Assembly: GCA_045539315.1 (NCBI GenBank)
Contig: JAZQFC010000027.1
Location: 53,050-117,049 of the forward strand
Source of the DNA: RUG11462 sp045539315
GTDB taxonomy: Bacteria; Bacillota; Clostridia; Oscillospirales; Acutalibacteraceae
Direction: 5' to 3'
Length of the DNA stretch: 64,000 nucleotides
Part shown: positions 27,529 through 37,030 of the stretch, one piece after another
Position numbering within the stretch: the stretch's first letter is position 1
Layout of the letters: the number at the start of each line of letters is the position of its first letter
Translations under genes and position numbers: made by a program
Notes under the pieces: generated by a model
Seen by the model: only the letters and a program-made list of their open reading frames with translations
Told to the model about the DNA's origin: nothing
The model's database searches: none

Positions 27529-27558
27529 AAAAAGGAGTGCTTTTAGCACTCCTTTTTT
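27527..27558. terminator. Bidirectional terminator between addA and the GH3 gene
   Basis: AAAAGGAGTGC / GCACTCCTTTT stem with a short T-rich loop, flanked by A- and T-runs, between converging genes. Confidence 0.9.
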
Positions 27559-27561
27559 GTT

Positions 27562-30294
27562 TTAGTTTTTAATTGCTAGTTTTTCTATTACAAACTTTTC
27601 ATCTGCACCTACAACCATTGTAAAGTTGCCGCTTTCAAGTTTTACAGGTTGTTTGATTTGAACAGATGCGCCATTTGTACCACACATTGACATTTCATCA
27701 ACTTTTTTATCATTAAATGTTACTGAACACCACCATTGCGCTAACTCATCTGCATTTATATGCAAATCATAAACAAACACATAGTCGCCAGGCTCGTTTA
27801 TTGTAACGTTATATTCTTTGCCGTTTTCTACATTTTTAAAGCAGTATAAATCTTTCAACTGGCTATCATCAATTGAAGCAAATTCAGGTTTTTTGCAACC
27901 ACCTAAAACATAGTTTTCAAAGCAAGGGGATTTCAAGATGTAATTTAATAAATTAATACAACATCTTTGCAAATCACTTCTTGAAATATATCCGCTTTCA
28001 AGACCTTCTTCAATATTATCAGGTTGTGTTTCAGAGCATTTGCAAACCATAAACACATCGTTTTGCGCTCTTACCATCTGCTTTGTATTGGTATTAAATG
28101 CTTCCTCGCCTTTGCAGTTCATTTTAGCCCACCAGTCAGTCATAACAAAGCCGTTATACTTCCACTCATTACGAAGAATAGTTGTATTAAGGTCAAAGTT
28201 TCCTGCAGACCAATAACCATTAACAGGGTTATAAGCAGTCATAATTGCGCTAGCGCCACCCTCTTTAACTGCGATTTCAAAGCCTTTTAAATAAATCTCG
28301 CGAAGCGCTCTTTGAGAAACAACACTATTTGCAGATGAACGACCGATTTCTTGGCTATTACAAGCAAAATGCTTGATAGTAGCGCTTGGACCTGCTTTTG
28401 CAATACCACGGCAAATAGCAGCAGCCATTTTGCCCGAAACGACAGGGTCTTCTGAAAAATATTCAAAGTTTCTACCATTGAGCGGATGACGATGAATATT
28501 CATACCAGGGCCTAAAAGCGCATCAACTTTATAAGCGCGAAGTTCAAGACCTTCATAAATATGAAGTTCTTCAATTAATTCATCATTAAATGTACAAGCG
28601 AGCGCAGTGCCAATAGGCATTGCAGTACACTTATTACCAGAGTCAAGACGCAAACCTGAAGGGCCATCACTAACACAAGCAACAGGAATACCAAAGTCAA
28701 GCAAACTATCGGTAACGCCACCAAAAGCGCCGCCTGTACCTGCGGTAACTTTATGAGAGTTCATACCCTCGCCTTTTACCATACATCTCATATCAAAATC
28801 AGAAAGTTGTGCAACAAACTCATTCATTGTGCATTTTCCGTCTGCAACATCAACGAGTTTGTAACCCTTATCGCCTGTATAAGCGATTTCAGGCATTCTG
28901 TTTTCAACAACTCTTTTTTCAAGGTCGATTTCACAAGTAGGCACTTTTTCGTATTCTACTGTTAATTTGCCATCGTTTAATACAGGTTTGATTCTCTGGA
29001 AGTCTTTTTCAGGAGCAAGAGCCTCAACCGGTTTGAATGTAATTACAAAGTTTTCAAATGCAACATAAGTTTCAACCTTTTCAAGATTTCTTACAGAATT
29101 ACCTAAATAAATGTCATAATCGCCCATTTCCAAAAGCCATGCGTTTTTATGACCTGTTGCGCCTGAATCATCAAAAGATGCCATTTGCTCAACATTGAAT
29201 TTTAACTCAATTGTTTCGCTCTCGTTTGGTTGCAAAGTGCTTGTTTTCTTATATGCCAAAAGTTCAAACTTTGGTTTGCCAAGTTTTCCTTGAGGCGCAG
29301 AATAATAGCATTGAACTACCTCTTTACCCGGCATTTTACCTGTGTTAGTAACAGTTGCAGTAATTGTATAAACTGAATGTTTGAGTTTTGCGCTTTCAAA
29401 CTTAATATCAAAGGTTGTATAAGAAAGACCAAAACCAAATGGATATGCTACTTTTTCAGGGCAGAATGTTTCAAAATATCTGTAACCAACATAAATATCT
29501 TCAACATAAAGAGCCTCATATTTATCGCCAAAGTTATCATTTGATGGGTAATCATTAATATCTTTTGCAATTGTATCAGAAAGTTTGCCACTTGGAGTTA
29601 CTTTGCCTGTTACTAAATCTGCAACTGCGTTTCCGCCTTCCATACCGCCATGCCAAACATACATAACAGACTCTACGCCATATTCTTCAACAAATGACAT
29701 ATCAATAATGTTACCTACATTTAAAATAACGCAAACTTTATCAAAAGCCTTGCAAACATTTGAAATCATTTGCTTTTCTTCATCATTTAACTGATATGAA
29801 CCTGCGCCATTGAAATTATCTCTGTCTTCACCGGCAGTTCTACCGATAACAACTAACGCTTTATCAGATTTTACAGCGCAATCTTTTGCCAATTCTTCAG
29901 TTATAGGCATTTCTTTTTGGCACCAAGGCTCTGCGCCCCAACCTTGACCAACATCAAATGGGTTGTCTTTTAACCATTCTTTATATGTATCAACTAAATC
30001 TTTATTAACTTCAATTTCATTGCAGTTTAAAAGTGGGTCAATAACGTTTGTAACATACAAAACATTAACCATACCGCCTGAACCTGTGCCTGATTTGTTA
30101 TAATCAAACTGTGTTCTGCCAAAAACAGAGATTTTCTCACCCTTTTTAAATGGCAAAACATCGCCTTCATTTTTCAAAAGCACTGCGCCTTCTGCAGATA
30201 CTTTTCTACAAACTGAAGGAAACTCTTTTATTGGCTCTTCTTTAAGTTCATAAAGATTATAACCTTTTACAGTTTTAGTTGTATCAATTTTCAT
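27562..30294 (-). CDS. GH3 beta-glycosidase with reversed domain order
   Basis: A 910-residue glycoside hydrolase without signal peptide, probably hydrolysing imported beta-glucosides or oligosaccharides. Domain order is unusual. The GH3 C-terminal sandwich domain comes first (about 20-290: AEGAVLLKNEGDVLPF, GTGSGG), then an Fn3-like domain (about 300-420), and only then the TIM-barrel catalytic domain (about 520-800: SDGPSGLR, GPGMNIHRHPLNGRNFEYFS, IKHFACNSQE). The probable nucleophile is D720 in VMTDWW. This swapped order is known from Ruminococcus and Butyrivibrio beta-glucosidases. The ATG at 30294 has GGAGG 8 bases upstream. Confidence 0.92.
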   Translation of the reverse strand: MKIDTTKTVKGYNLYELKEEPIKEFPSVCRKVSAEGAVLLKNEGDVLPFKKGEKISVFGRTQFDYNKSGTGSGGMVNVLYVTNVIDPLLNCNEIEVNKDLVDTYKEWLKDNPFDVGQGWGAEPWCQKEMPITEELAKDCAVKSDKALVVIGRTAGEDRDNFNGAGSYQLNDEEKQMISNVCKAFDKVCVILNVGNIIDMSFVEEYGVESVMYVWHGGMEGGNAVADLVTGKVTPSGKLSDTIAKDINDYPSNDNFGDKYEALYVEDIYVGYRYFETFCPEKVAYPFGFGLSYTTFDIKFESAKLKHSVYTITATVTNTGKMPGKEVVQCYYSAPQGKLGKPKFELLAYKKTSTLQPNESETIELKFNVEQMASFDDSGATGHKNAWLLEMGDYDIYLGNSVRNLEKVETYVAFENFVITFKPVEALAPEKDFQRIKPVLNDGKLTVEYEKVPTCEIDLEKRVVENRMPEIAYTGDKGYKLVDVADGKCTMNEFVAQLSDFDMRCMVKGEGMNSHKVTAGTGGAFGGVTDSLLDFGIPVACVSDGPSGLRLDSGNKCTAMPIGTALACTFNDELIEELHIYEGLELRAYKVDALLGPGMNIHRHPLNGRNFEYFSEDPVVSGKMAAAICRGIAKAGPSATIKHFACNSQEIGRSSANSVVSQRALREIYLKGFEIAVKEGGASAIMTAYNPVNGYWSAGNFDLNTTILRNEWKYNGFVMTDWWAKMNCKGEEAFNTNTKQMVRAQNDVFMVCKCSETQPDNIEEGLESGYISRSDLQRCCINLLNYILKSPCFENYVLGGCKKPEFASIDDSQLKDLYCFKNVENGKEYNVTINEPGDYVFVYDLHINADELAQWWCSVTFNDKKVDEMSMCGTNGASVQIKQPVKLESGNFTMVVGADEKFVIEKLAIKN

Positions 30295-30339
30295 TACTTT
30301 TACCTCCAAAGGTAGTATTTCAACTTCGTTTATTCGTTT

Positions 30340-30368
30340 ATTATATTAAAGCATTACCTTAAAGTCAA
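30340..30368 (-). promoter_or_regulatory. Predicted promoter of the GH3 gene
   Basis: Minus strand: TTGACT, a 17-base spacer, TATAAT. Its -35 overlaps the stop codon region of the upstream pseudouridine synthase gene. I saw no cre-like operator. Confidence 0.65.
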
Positions 30369-31258
30369 CACATTTTTAAGATTTTTTCAATATCTTTTGG
30401 CAATGGTAGATTAAACTCTAAAGTCTTTTGATTTATTGGATGTTTTAAGGTTAATTTATACGAATGAAGCGCAGGACGAGAAATGTCTTTTTCTTCTTTT
30501 CCATACAAAAAATCGCCATAAAGCGAATGACCGATATGCGCCATATGAACTCTTATTTGATGAGTGCGACCTGTTTCAAGTTTTAGAGAAATTAAAGTTT
30601 TATCAGCATAGTTTTCAACCACTTTATAATGAGTAACCGCTCTTACCCCGCGACTATCAACAGTTCTTTTGATTATGCTATTGTCTTCTCTAAAAATAGG
30701 CGCATCAACTGTGCCATCATTACAAAGCGTTCCACAAACTACCGCTAGATACTCTCTTGTAAACTCGCCTGAATTCATCGCCGATTTCAAAAGTTCGTGA
30801 ATATGCGGATTTTTTGCAATTACCATAAGCCCTGACGTGCCTTTATCAAGACGGTTTACAGGGCGAAAAACAAAATTAACACCTTTTTTATGATAATAAT
30901 TCATAACTGCACCTGCAACGCTTATTTTATAATTATTAAGCGATGGGTGGGTTGGAATTTCGCCTTGTTTATTAATAACAAGCAAACTCTCATCTTCAAA
31001 AACAATATCAAGCGGAATATCACAAAGCGGAATATTCTCGCTTTTTTCATCATCGGTTTCGATAACGACTTCTACTTTATCGCCAAGCGCTATCTTTTCG
31101 TTGACAAAAGTGAGTTTACCATTTACGCAAATGCCATTTTCTATTCGTTTTGCCTTTTTTACAAGCGCTGACGAAAGTTTTAATTTATACTTTAAAAAAT
31201 CATTTAAACTTTTGCCATCAAACTCTTTATCAACAACACCATTAACTACAGTTTTCAT
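30365..31258 (-). CDS. RluA-family RNA pseudouridine synthase
   Basis: Converts uridine to pseudouridine in rRNA or tRNA. It has a short S4-like N-terminal domain (about 15-75) and a catalytic domain with the invariant VNRLDKGTSGLMVIAK block (catalytic Asp) and LETGRTHQIRVHMAHIG. The 297-residue length fits RluD/YlyB-type proteins; the target site cannot be told from sequence. Its ATG overlaps the stop of the pyridoxamine kinase gene by 4 bases, so the two are translationally coupled. Confidence 0.92.
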   Translation of the reverse strand: MKTVVNGVVDKEFDGKSLNDFLKYKLKLSSALVKKAKRIENGICVNGKLTFVNEKIALGDKVEVVIETDDEKSENIPLCDIPLDIVFEDESLLVINKQGEIPTHPSLNNYKISVAGAVMNYYHKKGVNFVFRPVNRLDKGTSGLMVIAKNPHIHELLKSAMNSGEFTREYLAVVCGTLCNDGTVDAPIFREDNSIIKRTVDSRGVRAVTHYKVVENYADKTLISLKLETGRTHQIRVHMAHIGHSLYGDFLYGKEEKDISRPALHSYKLTLKHPINQKTLEFNLPLPKDIEKILKMC

Positions 31259-32103
31259 TTATCCAAAAGCCTTATTAAATTTGGTAATTCTTCTTCAAAT
31301 CTAACGCCGAATCTCACATCGGTTTTAGCGTTTTTAGTGCGTTTTATTGAATTAACAACAACTCTCATTGCAATTTCAGTTGCACATTTTAGCGATTTAT
31401 CATTCATAAGCGCCGCTAAAAGAGTTGAGCCAAAAACATCGCCTGTACCGTGATAAAAACCTTCGATTTCTTTTGAAAGAGTGAAATCAAGCGTGTTTGT
31501 TTCATTATCAAAACAAGCGCAACCAAGGCTCTGCTCATCAAAATGCACACCTGTTAGCACAATTTTTTTATCACAAACTAATTTTAACTTTTCAATTAAT
31601 TCTTTTATATACTCTTTTGTATGAGGTCCGTTTTTATACTCGGTACCTGTTAAAAAACAAGCCTCTGTAATATTAGGAATGATAATATCTGCTAATTTAC
31701 AAAGTTTTTTAATCTCTTGCGGAAATTCACTTTCAAAATTAGCATAAAGTTTGCCTGCGTCTGCCATAACCGGGTCAACAAGCAATAATGTATTATCTGA
31801 TTTCAACATTTTTATAGCATCAAGCACGATTTCAACCTGCTTTGTTGAGCCTAAATAACCTGTGTAAATACTATCAAACTGCAAATCAAGACTTGACCAA
31901 TGTTTTGCAATTGGCAGAATTTCATCGGTTAAATCAAGATATGTAAAATCAGAAAAACCGCCTGTATGAGTTGAAAGCACAGCAGTTGGAATAACTGTAC
32001 ACTCTACCCCTGCGGCAGAAAGTATTGGCAAAGCAACTGTTAATGAACATTTGCCGATACCGGAAATATCATTAATAGCCGCCACTCTTTTTAATTCGCT
32101 CAT
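31255..32103 (-). CDS. pdxY: Pyridoxamine/pyridoxal kinase
   Basis: A 282-residue ribokinase-fold kinase of the PdxY/PdxK group for vitamin B6 salvage, phosphorylating pyridoxal or pyridoxamine. Marks: NDISGIGKCSLTVALPILSA at the N-terminus, TAVLSTHTGGF, DPVMAD, and the anion-hole region GFYHGTGDVFGS with the catalytic Asp. It lies 8 bases after dtd and overlaps the pseudouridine synthase gene. PdxY versus ThiD-like specificity is judged from the overall pattern only. Confidence 0.88.
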   Translation of the reverse strand: MSELKRVAAINDISGIGKCSLTVALPILSAAGVECTVIPTAVLSTHTGGFSDFTYLDLTDEILPIAKHWSSLDLQFDSIYTGYLGSTKQVEIVLDAIKMLKSDNTLLLVDPVMADAGKLYANFESEFPQEIKKLCKLADIIIPNITEACFLTGTEYKNGPHTKEYIKELIEKLKLVCDKKIVLTGVHFDEQSLGCACFDNETNTLDFTLSKEIEGFYHGTGDVFGSTLLAALMNDKSLKCATEIAMRVVVNSIKRTKNAKTDVRFGVRFEEELPNLIRLLDK

Positions 32104-32111
32104 ATTTTCAC

Positions 32112-32546
32112 CTACTCTAAAACGATAGTGAAAGGGCCATCATTGAGTAGTGACACTTTCATATCTGCACCAAAAATTCCTTTTTCAACTTTAAAACCAT
32201 TTGACGCGCATTGTTCACAAAAATAGTCATACAATTCACTCGCCTCGCTTGGTGGCATTGCATTAATAAACGAAGGGCGATTTCCATGAGAGCAGTCTGC
32301 ACACAAAGTAAATTGAGAAATTATCAAAAGCGAGCCGCCAACATCTGAAAGCGACTTGTTGATTTTTTCATTTTCATCTTCAAAAATTCGCAAATTACAA
32401 ATCTTTTTAGATAGTCTATCTGTATCTTCTTTTGTGTCGCCCTTTGCGGCACCAAAAAGCACTAAATAACCTTTATCTATTTTGCCAACGGTTTTACCAT
32501 CAACATCAACTTTAGCGCTTGACACCCTTTGAATAACTATTTTCAT
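32112..32546 (-). CDS. dtd: D-aminoacyl-tRNA deacylase
   Basis: Removes D-amino acids wrongly attached to tRNA. The 144-residue product matches Dtd along its length: MKIVIQRVSSAKVDVDG at the start, the conserved SQFTLCAD (usually SQFTLYAD) near residues 77-84, and NDGPFTIVLE, the variant of the usual NDGPVT motif. The ATG at 32546 is chosen because GAGGTG lies just upstream and homologues start there. It leads a three-gene minus-strand unit with pdxY and the pseudouridine synthase. Confidence 0.95.
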   Translation of the reverse strand: MKIVIQRVSSAKVDVDGKTVGKIDKGYLVLFGAAKGDTKEDTDRLSKKICNLRIFEDENEKINKSLSDVGGSLLIISQFTLCADCSHGNRPSFINAMPPSEASELYDYFCEQCASNGFKVEKGIFGADMKVSLLNDGPFTIVLE

Positions 32547-32565
32547 ATTGCACCTCAAAAACAAA

Positions 32566-32605
32566 AAATCACTACTCTTAATTATAACATTAAGAATAGT
32601 GATTT
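32566..32605 (-). terminator. Terminator after the transglutaminase-like gene
   Basis: A 16-bp stem with one mismatch (AAATCACTACTCTTAA / TTAAGAATAGTGATTT) followed, on the minus strand, by a T run. Confidence 0.85.
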
Positions 32606-32609
32606 ACAA
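32581..32609 (-). promoter_or_regulatory. Predicted dtd promoter embedded in the preceding terminator
   Basis: Minus strand: TTGTAA, a 17-base spacer, TATAAT. The -35 and spacer lie in the first arm of the terminator stem and the -10 lies in its loop. Confidence 0.5.
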
Positions 32610-32635
32610 GAACTATTTAAACTAATGCATTTAGT

Positions 32636-34054
32636 TTATTTTTTTACTTTAATTGTTTTTATATTGCTCCAAGGTCCATAGTGATTAATTCGATTATAAT
32701 TATAAAAAGTTGCACCATAAGTAACAAAATATCTTGCTTTTACTTCATACTTGCCCATTTCATACATTCTCAAACTTTTTGTTACATTCTTTTTACTTGA
32801 AAAATAATCGGCATAATTCCAACGCTTTTTCCCTTTTAACCTGTATGCAATTTCATAACCGCCACAAGATTTAAACCATTCTATATCAGAAGTGGCTTTA
32901 TAGAATTTATTGTTAAGTTTATAAGTAAGTCGTTTAGACTTTTTGTTTGATAATTTCAAAATCGGTTTCGCAGTTATTTTATCTGGTTTTATCCTCTTTC
33001 CTGAACGAAATACTTTGCCACAATCGGTGCAAATTATTCTGTTCTTTGTTCTGTAATTTGTATACGATGTTGCCACATCTAATTTTTCTATTGAATGAGT
33101 ATAATGATAAAAATTAGTTAAATATGCTCCATAAAACCTATCAACAACAGTTTGTTCGCCTTCATATGTCAACTCATTAGTTTCAGTATTATATCTATAA
33201 CAATCTCTAAAACTGTCGTCTTCACAATTATCGCTCGCTTCAAAGTAATAAAGATTATTACCACAAATATCCTCTACTTCAAAACCAGTTATTGTAGGTG
33301 TGATTTTTTCAAAGTCACTTCTATCAAGCATCAATTCATCTTGATTTCCACAAACTTTTCTAATTGTTCTATAACCATTTACTTCGTAGTTGTAATAAAA
33401 AGCGCCATTCGAAATATATAGTTCATCGGTTTGGAATTTTTCATGCAACAACATTGAAGTTTTATAAAGTTTAGTTCCATCTACATAATCAGTATCTGGC
33501 GCGGATATATGTTCACTTCCATCGCAAACATAATAATCTTTGCAATGCGACCCACTATATTGCATCATTGTTTTATTTCCTGCAAATAAAATTTTGCCGT
33601 TTCGAAGGCAGTCAACATGATACCATTTGCCATTGTCCATCTTTACTAAATTCCATACATGTTGTGCAGAAGGCGAAACAACAATCTTAACAGGAACATT
33701 TAGTTTAGTTAATAAACACGCTAGTGCCGCTGACATACCATCACATTGCGCCCATCCATTTACTATTGCACCATATGCCACTGAACTGTTTAACTCATTC
33801 ATACTATAAGACAAATTTTCATTTAATCTCATATATGCATACAAAGTTTTTTCATAATTACTACTAATAGCAGGTGAAATATCCCCTATCATTTCATCTG
33901 CTTTTTCATCAACTTTCTTTGCCGCAGATTTTTTCATAGATGGTGTCCAATACGCAACAGGAAAATCATTTGTGCTAGCCGTTACAACACAAACACCAAC
34001 AGAAGAAAACAGCATAATAGAAATTAAAAATATTGATATTACTCTTTTAAACAT
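32636..34054 (-). CDS. Secreted transglutaminase-like protein
   Basis: A 472-residue exported protein. A signal peptide (about 1-27, ends VVTAS) is followed by a transglutaminase/protease-like core at about 85-170. The catalytic triad is visible: Cys in NGWAQCDGMSAAL, His in SAQHVWNLV, Asp in WYHVDCLRNG. A CxxCG motif (ICTDCGKVF) and a lysine-rich Fn3-like domain end the protein, matching the ends of the GH16/CE2 enzyme and of the interrupted gene near 40 kb. It may crosslink or cleave surface peptides; function is unproven. A terminator follows. Confidence 0.82.
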   Translation of the reverse strand: MFKRVISIFLISIMLFSSVGVCVVTASTNDFPVAYWTPSMKKSAAKKVDEKADEMIGDISPAISSNYEKTLYAYMRLNENLSYSMNELNSSVAYGAIVNGWAQCDGMSAALACLLTKLNVPVKIVVSPSAQHVWNLVKMDNGKWYHVDCLRNGKILFAGNKTMMQYSGSHCKDYYVCDGSEHISAPDTDYVDGTKLYKTSMLLHEKFQTDELYISNGAFYYNYEVNGYRTIRKVCGNQDELMLDRSDFEKITPTITGFEVEDICGNNLYYFEASDNCEDDSFRDCYRYNTETNELTYEGEQTVVDRFYGAYLTNFYHYTHSIEKLDVATSYTNYRTKNRIICTDCGKVFRSGKRIKPDKITAKPILKLSNKKSKRLTYKLNNKFYKATSDIEWFKSCGGYEIAYRLKGKKRWNYADYFSSKKNVTKSLRMYEMGKYEVKARYFVTYGATFYNYNRINHYGPWSNIKTIKVKK

Positions 34055-34147
34055 TAACTCACCTAAATCTTAATTTTATTTTAGAAATCAAACTTGTTTG
34101 TTTCTATATATTAAGACTCATAACTCTTATAAAATTAGAAAAAAATT

Positions 34148-34178
34148 AAAAAATCCGATTTGAATAATCGGATTTTTT
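34148..34178 (-). terminator. Terminator after the M23 hydrolase gene
   Basis: Stem AAAAAATCCGATT / AATCGGATTTTTT with a 5-base loop, just past the stop at 34184. Confidence 0.9.
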
Positions 34179-34183
34179 AATCT

Positions 34184-35407
34184 TTAATAATTACTATAAA
34201 AACTTAATGGGTCGGTAGTTGAACCGTTTACACGAATTTCAAAGTGCAAGTGTGGTCCTGTTGACGCACCGGTTGAACCAACTGTACCAATTTGTTGACC
34301 TTTAGATACAGACTGACCTACGCCTACATACATTGAAGCACAGTGAGCATAAAGCGATACAATACTGTTTCCATTATACTTACCATGGTCAACCATAATA
34401 CAATAACCATAACCGCCATTGTATGAAGCAAGAATTACAGTACCGGCTGCAATTGAATAAATAGGTTTGCCATATGCACCTGAACCGGTAATATCAATAC
34501 CTGTATGTAATTTTGAATAGCCGTAAATTGGGTGAATTCTATAACCATAACCAGATGAAATGTAATAAGAACCACCATAAGGCCATGCAAAACCATATGA
34601 GCCACCATCAATTGTTACATTGATATTTGAATTGTTAGCCGCTTGTTGTGCTAAACGGTCAAACTCTTTTTGCAATTTTTCTTTTTCTTCTGCAATTGCT
34701 AAATTCTCTGCTTTCAATTCATCTTCAGTTGATTTAATCGAAGCGTAAGCATCATATGCTTCTTGATATTTAGCATCTAATTTTTCTTGCTCTGTTACCA
34801 ACTCTTGTCTTAAAGAATCTGCTTCGGCCTTTTTAGCCAAAACTACTTTTTTCTCTTTGTTGATAACTTTGATTTCATCTTCTAATTCTGTCATAAGTTC
34901 TTTTGTATCAACGGTGATACATTTCATAACATCTGATTTAAGCAAGAAATCGCCAAAATCTTCTGCAGATAAAAGAACTAAAAGGTCAGTTGAAGCGCCT
35001 GCTATACAAATAGCGCGAAGTCTTTTTTTCAAAAGTTCTTTAGCATCAGAAATCTCTGCCTCTTTTGAATTAATAGACTTATTCTTTTCATCAATTTCGC
35101 TTTCGAGAGCGTTAACCTTTTGTGTCATAAGGTCAACTTTTTGCTCAATAACATCTACTTGCGCTTGAAGTTGGTCTGCTTTTTCTTCGGCAGCATTCAA
35201 ATCGCCTTGCATAGCATCAATTTTATTTTGAATTGCTTGTTGTTTTGCATTGCAGTCATTGATTTGCTGTTGAATCTCTGCAGAACTCAACGCTCTTACA
35301 TCATAAGATTTTTCAGGAGCGGCAATGCACATTGAAATAGCAACTAAAATCAAACACAAGGTATAAGAAATTGCTCTTTTTAAAACTTTGTTTTTAAATA
35401 AGCGCAT
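34184..35407 (-). CDS. M23 peptidoglycan endopeptidase with coiled coil (EnvC-like)
   Basis: A 407-residue exported murein hydrolase. A signal peptide or anchor (about 10-32) is followed by a long coiled coil (about 40-250, heptad-rich) and a LytM/M23 domain (about 285-405). Zinc ligands are visible in KLHTGIDI (HxxxD) and HLHFEI (HxH). It follows ftsX directly, overlapping its end by 14 bases, and has the layout of hydrolases controlled by FtsEX (EnvC, PcsB, CwlO). The ATG at 35407 has AAGGA 10 bases upstream; a GTG three codons earlier is less likely. Confidence 0.92.
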   Translation of the reverse strand: MRLFKNKVLKRAISYTLCLILVAISMCIAAPEKSYDVRALSSAEIQQQINDCNAKQQAIQNKIDAMQGDLNAAEEKADQLQAQVDVIEQKVDLMTQKVNALESEIDEKNKSINSKEAEISDAKELLKKRLRAICIAGASTDLLVLLSAEDFGDFLLKSDVMKCITVDTKELMTELEDEIKVINKEKKVVLAKKAEADSLRQELVTEQEKLDAKYQEAYDAYASIKSTEDELKAENLAIAEEKEKLQKEFDRLAQQAANNSNINVTIDGGSYGFAWPYGGSYYISSGYGYRIHPIYGYSKLHTGIDITGSGAYGKPIYSIAAGTVILASYNGGYGYCIMVDHGKYNGNSIVSLYAHCASMYVGVGQSVSKGQQIGTVGSTGASTGPHLHFEIRVNGSTTDPLSFYSNY

Positions 35408-36311
35408 TCTGCTCACTTCCTTCTTTTCTTAAATATTTACTAATTGAAATTATACTTCCTATTGTACCTGCTACAATACCAATTGCACAGAAACCACCAA
35501 ACAAGTACCAAACAACATCTGAATATGGCACTAAATTCATAAGCGCCAAGTCTTTTACCTTATCTATTGTTGAATTATAAACAAGATACAATATTCCTGT
35601 TGAAACAACGGCAGAAACAAGACCAAATGTTATACCTTCTACAACAAATGGGAAACGAATAAAGTTATTCGTTGCGCCTACTGCCTTCATAATAGAAATT
35701 TCAAGACGTCTTGAAGCCATTGTAATTCTGATAGTGTTTGAAATGATTACTAACGCTGTGATAAGCAAGAGACCGATTATCCAAAAACCTGCAGTATAAA
35801 TAACACTTTGAATACCATTTAATTTTTCTGTAAGGTCTTTAGAGAAGTTGACATATTCAACACCCTCAACCTCGCTTATTTTTGCAATAGTTTTTTCATA
35901 TTTTGCCTGGTCTTTAAAAGTAACCTCAATTTTTACAGGTAAGAAATTATTATCTTCAAAAAATTCATCATAAAGACCGCCAATAGACTCTCTGAATGAA
36001 TCTGCAGATTCTTCACGAGAAACATATCTGGTAGTTTTAATGTTATCAATTTTTTTGATTTCATCTTCAATTAACAATGCTTTTTCTTTAGAAATAGGTT
36101 TTTTATCCTCATCTTTTAATGAAACAAAAACCACATTGTTATCTTTCAAAGCGCCAAACGCTTGTTCAACATTGTACGATAGCAACACCGCAACACCAAT
36201 AAGCAACATACAAGAAACAAGTACGCAAACTGATGCTAATGTCATAAGGCGATGAAGCCAAATATTTTTAAATCCTTCTACCGTAAGGTATCTCACACTT
36301 CTTAACTTCAT
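35394..36311 (-). CDS. ftsX: Cell-division/wall-hydrolase permease FtsX
   Basis: A 305-residue membrane protein. A short cytoplasmic start (LRSVRYLTVEGFKNIWLHRL, typical of FtsX), TM1 near 24-46, an extracellular domain at about 50-170 that in relatives contacts the wall hydrolase, then three further helices at about 172-290. With the FtsE ATPase it passes cytosolic energy across the membrane to switch on peptidoglycan cleavage. It overlaps ftsE by 4 bases and the M23 hydrolase gene by 14. Confidence 0.95.
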   Translation of the reverse strand: MKLRSVRYLTVEGFKNIWLHRLMTLASVCVLVSCMLLIGVAVLLSYNVEQAFGALKDNNVVFVSLKDEDKKPISKEKALLIEDEIKKIDNIKTTRYVSREESADSFRESIGGLYDEFFEDNNFLPVKIEVTFKDQAKYEKTIAKISEVEGVEYVNFSKDLTEKLNGIQSVIYTAGFWIIGLLLITALVIISNTIRITMASRRLEISIMKAVGATNNFIRFPFVVEGITFGLVSAVVSTGILYLVYNSTIDKVKDLALMNLVPYSDVVWYLFGGFCAIGIVAGTIGSIISISKYLRKEGSEQNALI

Positions 36312-37030
36312 TGCACTTCTCCTTCGGCATTATCTGCTACAATTCTTCCCTTTTCGAGCATAATAACTCTTCTGCCAAAATCACGAACTAACTGGTGCTC
36401 ATGAGTTACCATTACAACGGTAGTGCCTCTTCTGTTAATCTCGGTTAAAAGTTCAACAATTTCATAAGACATTTCAGGGTCAACGTTACCTGTAGGCTCA
36501 TCGGCAATGATGATTTGAGGGTTGTTAACAAGAGCGCGAGCAAGACCTACTCTTTGTTGCTCACCACCTGAAAGTTCATTTGGATAACATCTTGCTTTAT
36601 TACCAAGACCAACTTGCGCCAAAGCAGCGGATACTCTACGGCGAATATCTTTAGTTGAAGCGCCTACTACACGAAGCGAAAACGCAACGTTTCCAAAAAC
36701 AGTCATATTAGGGATAAGTCTGAAATCTTGGAAAACAATGCCCAAAGTTCTACGGAAATAAGGCACTTCACGGCGTTTGATTTTACTCATTTTATAACCG
36801 TTTACTATTACCTCACCGCTATTAACTTTTTCTTCATGCATCATAAGTTTGATGAATGTTGACTTGCCGGCACCTGAAGCGCCTACTACGAAAACAAACT
36901 CGCCCTTATTAATCTTTATATTTACATCATTTAACGCATGTGTTCCATTAGAATAGTTTTTAGAAACACCTTTAAACTCAATTAACGCTTGAGAACTTGC
37001 GTTATTACTAGTTTGTTTGATAAAAATCAC
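36308..37030 (-). CDS. ftsE: FtsE, ATPase partner of FtsX
   Basis: A 240-residue ABC-type ATPase with Walker A GASGAGKST, signature LSGGEQQR, Walker B IIIADEPTGNVD and the H-loop VTHEH. The start is odd. The only ordinary start codon is GTG at 37030, but it is fused to the ribosome site (AAGGAGTG). The site is correctly placed, 8 bases away, for an ATC at 37021. Homologues usually begin at a Met near the IEFKGVSKNY strand, so about 12-15 extra residues precede the domain here. It follows a PucR-type regulator gene with about 23 bases between them. Confidence 0.94.
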   Translation of the reverse strand: MIFIKQTSNNASSQALIEFKGVSKNYSNGTHALNDVNIKINKGEFVFVVGASGAGKSTFIKLMMHEEKVNSGEVIVNGYKMSKIKRREVPYFRRTLGIVFQDFRLIPNMTVFGNVAFSLRVVGASTKDIRRRVSAALAQVGLGNKARCYPNELSGGEQQRVGLARALVNNPQIIIADEPTGNVDPEMSYEIVELLTEINRRGTTVVMVTHEHQLVRDFGRRVIMLEKGRIVADNAEGEVQ

